From NCBI GenBank assembly GCA_003132905.1, contig PKZC01000250.1:2769-10973 (forward strand): a DNA stretch of 8,205 nucleotides, read 5' to 3'. The number at the start of each line of letters is the position of its first letter. The first letter of the stretch is position 1. Origin of the DNA: Bryobacterales bacterium (GTDB taxonomy: Bacteria > Acidobacteriota > Terriglobia > Bryobacterales > Bryobacteraceae). Positions 5,139 through 8,205 of the stretch are shown one piece after another. Both the position numbers and the translations under genes were made by a program. The notes below the pieces were generated by a model, which saw only the letters and a program-made list of their open reading frames with translations, made no database searches and had not been told where the DNA came from.

Positions 5139-6384
5139 CGCCGCGCTTCGCCGCAAGCTTGAGCACGCGCTTCAGGATGCCAACGGCGCGGTCGATCTCC
5201 TTCTCCGTCGCGATGTAAGGCGGCAAGAAGCGCAGCACCGTATCATGCGTGCAATTCATCAGCAGGCCTTGCTCCATGGCATCCAGCACGAGCTGCTTGC
5301 CGGGAAAGCTCAGTTCCACGCCGATCATCAGGCCTTGGCCGCGCACCTCGCGAATAAAGGAAAACTGCTTCTGCATGTCCTCCAGCTTGGCCCGGAAGTA
5401 GCAGCCCATTTTGTCGATGTGCGGCAGAAGCTCGTCCAGGATGTCCATGAACTCTAGCGCCACGCGGCAGGCCAGCGGTCCGCCGCCGAAGGTAGTACCA
5501 TGCATGCCAGAGCCGATGGATTGCGCCGCGCGATCGTTCGCAACTACCACGCCCATGGGGATGCCGCAGGCCAGCGGCTTGGCCGCCACCATGATATCCG
5601 GCAGTACGATGGGGTCGGACAGCTGATAGGCGAAGTGCTTGCCCGTTCTGCCGACGCCGCACTGGATTTCATCGAACACCAGAAGTGCATCGTAACGGTC
5701 AGCCAGCGCGCGCGCCTTGCGGACGTATTCGATGGACATCGGGAAGATGCCGCCTTCGCCCTGGATCCATTCGATGACAATTCCAGCCGTGCGCTCATTG
5801 ACCACTTGTTCCAGGGCCACTTCGTCGTTTGGCGGAACGAAGCGCGCGCCGGGCAGCAGCGGTTCAAAATCGCGGCGATATTTTTCCTGGCCGGTGACCG
5901 ACAGAGCGCCTAGCGTGCGTCCGTGAAAAGAATTGTGCAGCGCGACGATCTCGAATTTTTCCGCATTGATTTTATGCCCATGCGCGCGCGCCATCTTCAG
6001 CGCGCCTTCCATGGATTCCGCGCCTGAATTGCAAAAGAACGTGCGCTGCAAACCGCTGGCTTTGGCCAACCGTTCGGCGAGCGGTCCCTGATAGGCGTGA
6101 TAGTAAAGATTCGAACAGTGCAGCATGCGGCCGGCCTGCTCGCGGATCACTTTCGTTAAGCGCGGATGCGCATGACCCAGCGCGTTGACGCCGATGCCAG
6201 TGATGAAGTCGAGATAACGTTTGCCCGACGAATCAAAAACGTAGCAGCCCCTGCCGTGATCGAGCAGCAGCGGATAACGCGCATAATTCTGCAGCAAATA
6301 CTCGCTTTCGAGCGTTCGCACTGCATCGAGAGCGCTGGGCGCATCTTGTTCCGGCGAAGGGGTCACCGGGGAAACACTGGACAT
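5122..6384 (-). CDS. argD: Acetylornithine aminotransferase (class III, PLP-dependent)
   Basis: Likely converts N-acetylglutamate semialdehyde to N-acetylornithine with glutamate as amino donor, the fourth step of arginine synthesis. The 420-residue protein shows the class III pattern: GIGVNALGHAHP at 63-74, NSGAES at 119-124 for cofactor phosphate, SFHGRT at 152-157, IQGEGG at 207-212, FDEIQCGVGRTG at 237-248 and the PLP lysine Lys269 in VAAKPLACGIPMG, then GTTFGGGPLA at 296-305. Two spots differ from common ArgD wording: EWIQGEGG for EPIQGEGG, and AAKPLACGIP for the usual LAKxLGGGxP. Both keep the catalytic residues. A related omega-aminotransferase role (ornithine, succinylornithine or 4-aminobutyrate) cannot be excluded, but argC, argB and the acetyltransferase nearby favour ArgD. 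The ATG at 6384 lies 7 nt past the pab stop, with no clear ribosome site, suggesting coupling. Confidence 0.9.
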   Translation of the reverse strand: MSSVSPVTPSPEQDAPSALDAVRTLESEYLLQNYARYPLLLDHGRGCYVFDSSGKRYLDFITGIGVNALGHAHPRLTKVIREQAGRMLHCSNLYYHAYQGPLAERLAKASGLQRTFFCNSGAESMEGALKMARAHGHKINAEKFEIVALHNSFHGRTLGALSVTGQEKYRRDFEPLLPGARFVPPNDEVALEQVVNERTAGIVIEWIQGEGGIFPMSIEYVRKARALADRYDALLVFDEIQCGVGRTGKHFAYQLSDPIVLPDIMVAAKPLACGIPMGVVVANDRAAQSIGSGMHGTTFGGGPLACRVALEFMDILDELLPHIDKMGCYFRAKLEDMQKQFSFIREVRGQGLMIGVELSFPGKQLVLDAMEQGLLMNCTHDTVLRFLPPYIATEKEIDRAVGILKRVLKLAAKRGDARSN

Positions 6385-6391
6385 AGCATCA

Positions 6392-8205
6392 TCATAACTT
6401 GGATGAAAAAGCGCTCAGCGGCGCTTGCGCTTTGAGCAGCATCTCGTCCCACTCGTCTTCCGGGCGCGATTGATACACGATGGCACCACCCACCCCGATG
6501 GTGGCTAGCCCCAAGTGAAACACGGCCGTTCGGATCACGATGTTCAAGTCGGCTGCGCCGTTATATCCGATGTAGCCGATGCTGCCCGAATAGATGCCGC
6601 GGGCTTGGGGCTCCAACTCATCCAGGATTTCGAGCGTGCGCAGTTTCGGCGCGCCCGTCATGGAACCGCCGGGGAAGGCCGCGCGGATGCAATCGATCAC
6701 AGTTTTTCCCGGCGCGAGTTTCCCCGCAATAGTGCTCACGAGTTGATGCACCGTAGCGTAAGTTTCCACTTGCATCATTTGCGGAACATGGACGCTGCCG
6801 GGAAGGCAAACGCGGCCCAGATCGTTGCGCGCCAGATCGACAATCATCAGATTCTCGGCGCGATTCTTCTCGCTGGTGGCCAGGGAAGCTCGAAGTGCCG
6901 CGTCTTCTTCCTGAGTCTCTCCTCTTCGGATGGTTCCCTTAATAGGACGCGATTCTACATTGCCTTCGGTGTCGATGCGCAGAAAGCGCTCGGGCGACGA
7001 GCACGCGACGTCGATGTCATCCAGGTGTAGAAACGCCGAGTGCGGCGCGGGATTCAGCTGGCGCAGATTCTCGTAATAGGCGAGCGGCGAAATGTCCGTG
7101 CGGATTTGCAGCTGATTGGTGAGGCAGATCTCGTAGCTTTCCCCCGCGGCGATGCGCGACCGGCATTCGGCGATCAGCCGCAGATATTCATCCCGTTCCG
7201 TTGCCAGGGTGAATTCGACGGGCTTTAACGGTAACGAGGGCGGGAAGCAATCCTTCAATGCCGCGATGCGCCTTTCAGTTTCTTCATCCGGATCGCCACA
7301 AGACATGGGATCGCCACAAGACACAATCCAAACCGTATTTTTAAGGTGATCGATGGCCAGGAAGCGATCCACGCGCAGCAGGTACGCATCTGGGAACGGC
7401 GAGTGGTGTCTGTTCGACGGGTAGCCGAGGTATCCGACGTAGCCCCCGGTGAACTGAAAAGGAAGGGCAGGCGCTTGAACGTCGACGCCTCGCAACGCTT
7501 TGTCCAATTCAGACAGCGCGTTCGATTCTAGGATCTCGTCCCCCGCGCCCATGAAAGAAAAACGGCTGGTCCCAGACGTCATGGAACTGTCCAACCAGAA
7601 GGCGTAGCGCTCGCGCGAAAACAAGCCGCGGAAAAGCATCTCGGGCGCTACACGTAGCGGGATTTCGCGAGCGTTTACGTGGATGGTGCGGCGCGAACGG
7701 GTTTCGCACGCCATCAGGAAATTGCGGAGAATCGCCGTTCCATATTCGGTGCAAATCGATTCCGGATGAAACTGCACGCCCCATATCGGCCGCGTACGGT
7801 GTCGCAGAGCCATCACAACGCCGTCTGAGGTCCAAGCGATCTTCTTTAACTCCCCGGGCAGCGGCTCGCCGACGATGAGCGAGTGATAACGAATGGCGCT
7901 GAATCGCTCGGGAATACCCGCAAACAGTTCATCGCCATCGTGGATAATCTCGGCACTGCGCCCATGCACCGGCTCGGCGGCGCGAACGACACTTCCCCCA
8001 AAATGATGCGCGATGCCCTGGTGCCCCAGGCACACGCCCAGAACGGGCACCTCGGCTTCGGCGATGGCTTGCGCCGAGACGCCAAAATCGCGCGGATTCT
8101 CAGGACGGCCCGGCCCCGGAGAAACGATCACGCTGTCGAAATCCAGAAGCTGAATCTGTTCCCATGTCATCTCATCGTTTCGAACCACTATGGGAGCCGC
8201 TCCCG
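6392..8205 (-). CDS. pabB: Fused aminodeoxychorismate synthase (PabA-PabB), N-terminus cut by window edge
   Basis: Makes 4-amino-4-deoxychorismate from chorismate and glutamine, towards p-aminobenzoate and folate. Residues are counted from the GTG at 8188. The first part is a class I glutamine amidotransferase: SPGPGRP at 23-29, nucleophile Cys53 in GVCLGHQG, and FHPES at 140-144 with His141 and Glu143. The rest is the chorismate-using domain: a SYEICLTNQL segment, PIKGTIRRG, ENLMIVDLARNDLG and FPGGSMTGAPK. The lysine in PIKGT is diagnostic for PabB; TrpE has PIAGT there, so anthranilate synthase is unlikely. The frame stays open above 8188 and reads GAAPI, matching the usual GA-x-P-x-VVRND run of PabA. 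About 25 residues, including the IDNYDSF segment, therefore lie outside, and the GTG is not the true start. An 18-bp in-frame tandem duplication occurs between the domains' core motifs (7290-7325). Confidence 0.95.
   Translation of the reverse strand, partial: GAAPIVVRNDEMTWEQIQLLDFDSVIVSPGPGRPENPRDFGVSAQAIAEAEVPVLGVCLGHQGIAHHFGGSVVRAAEPVHGRSAEIIHDGDELFAGIPERFSAIRYHSLIVGEPLPGELKKIAWTSDGVVMALRHRTRPIWGVQFHPESICTEYGTAILRNFLMACETRSRRTIHVNAREIPLRVAPEMLFRGLFSRERYAFWLDSSMTSGTSRFSFMGAGDEILESNALSELDKALRGVDVQAPALPFQFTGGYVGYLGYPSNRHHSPFPDAYLLRVDRFLAIDHLKNTVWIVSCGDPMSCGDPDEETERRIAALKDCFPPSLPLKPVEFTLATERDEYLRLIAECRSRIAAGESYEICLTNQLQIRTDISPLAYYENLRQLNPAPHSAFLHLDDIDVACSSPERFLRIDTEGNVESRPIKGTIRRGETQEEDAALRASLATSEKNRAENLMIVDLARNDLGRVCLPGSVHVPQMMQVETYATVHQLVSTIAGKLAPGKTVIDCIRAAFPGGSMTGAPKLRTLEILDELEPQARGIYSGSIGYIGYNGAADLNIVIRTAVFHLGLATIGVGGAIVYQSRPEDEWDEMLLKAQAPLSAFSSKL
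7290..7325. repeat. 18-bp tandem duplication inside pab
   Basis: The 16-nt string GGATCGCCACAAGACA occurs at 7290-7305 and again at 7308-7323, a period of 18 nt and so in frame. The protein reads SCGDPMSCGDPD. It lies in a variable part of the PabB half, ahead of the conserved catalytic segments, and should be harmless to folding. Confidence 0.9.

Noticed and set aside
6392..8205. Anthranilate synthase (TrpE-TrpG fusion)
   Set aside because: The PIKGT motif with its lysine is the PabB form; TrpE has alanine there. No trp genes are next to it.
1..8205. A CRISPR, defence, phage or other new multi-gene system
   Set aside because: All genes but the methyltransferase, whose substrate is unknown, fit known metabolic or cell-envelope families. 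No repeat array, integrase, transposase, nuclease or toxin gene is visible.

Overview
The window looks like a stretch of chromosome from a free-living bacterium with a moderately high GC content (high 50s percent by eye). All eight recognisable genes lie on the minus strand, so transcription runs from the right edge to the left. Protein wording and gene set suggest an acidobacterium (Solibacter/Bryobacter-like): a PabA-PabB fusion, a short stand-alone N-acetylglutamate synthase, a stand-alone molybdopterin-binding protein and a membrane-anchored NodB deacetylase of a familiar acidobacterial type. That placement is inference from memory of the families and is not proven here.

Right block (8205 to 4563): a 5'-truncated fused aminodeoxychorismate synthase (folate branch), then an acetylornithine-type aminotransferase (argD) after a 7-nt gap, then a small SAM-dependent methyltransferase that overlaps the end of argD. 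This looks like one operon whose promoter lies beyond the right edge.

Intergenic 4318-4562: a long GC-rich stem-loop just past the methyltransferase stop, then a 17-bp dyad and a consensus TATAAT -10 box just ahead of argC. The inferred argC transcript would have almost no leader.

Middle block (4314 to 1919): argC, argB and a GNAT-type N-acetylglutamate synthase. With argD they supply the first four steps from glutamate to N-acetylornithine. argC and argB overlap by four bases (TTGA). The synthase gene has lower GC than its neighbours, an odd start region and an 8-bp perfect inverted repeat just upstream.

Left block (1860 to 1): a molybdopterin-binding protein with its own TATAAT promoter and good ribosome site, ended by a clear intrinsic terminator, then a NodB polysaccharide deacetylase that runs off the left edge.

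I see no phage, transposon, CRISPR, defence system, tRNA or rRNA. The window is mostly ordinary core metabolism. What merits a second look is in the non-coding DNA and in gene starts.
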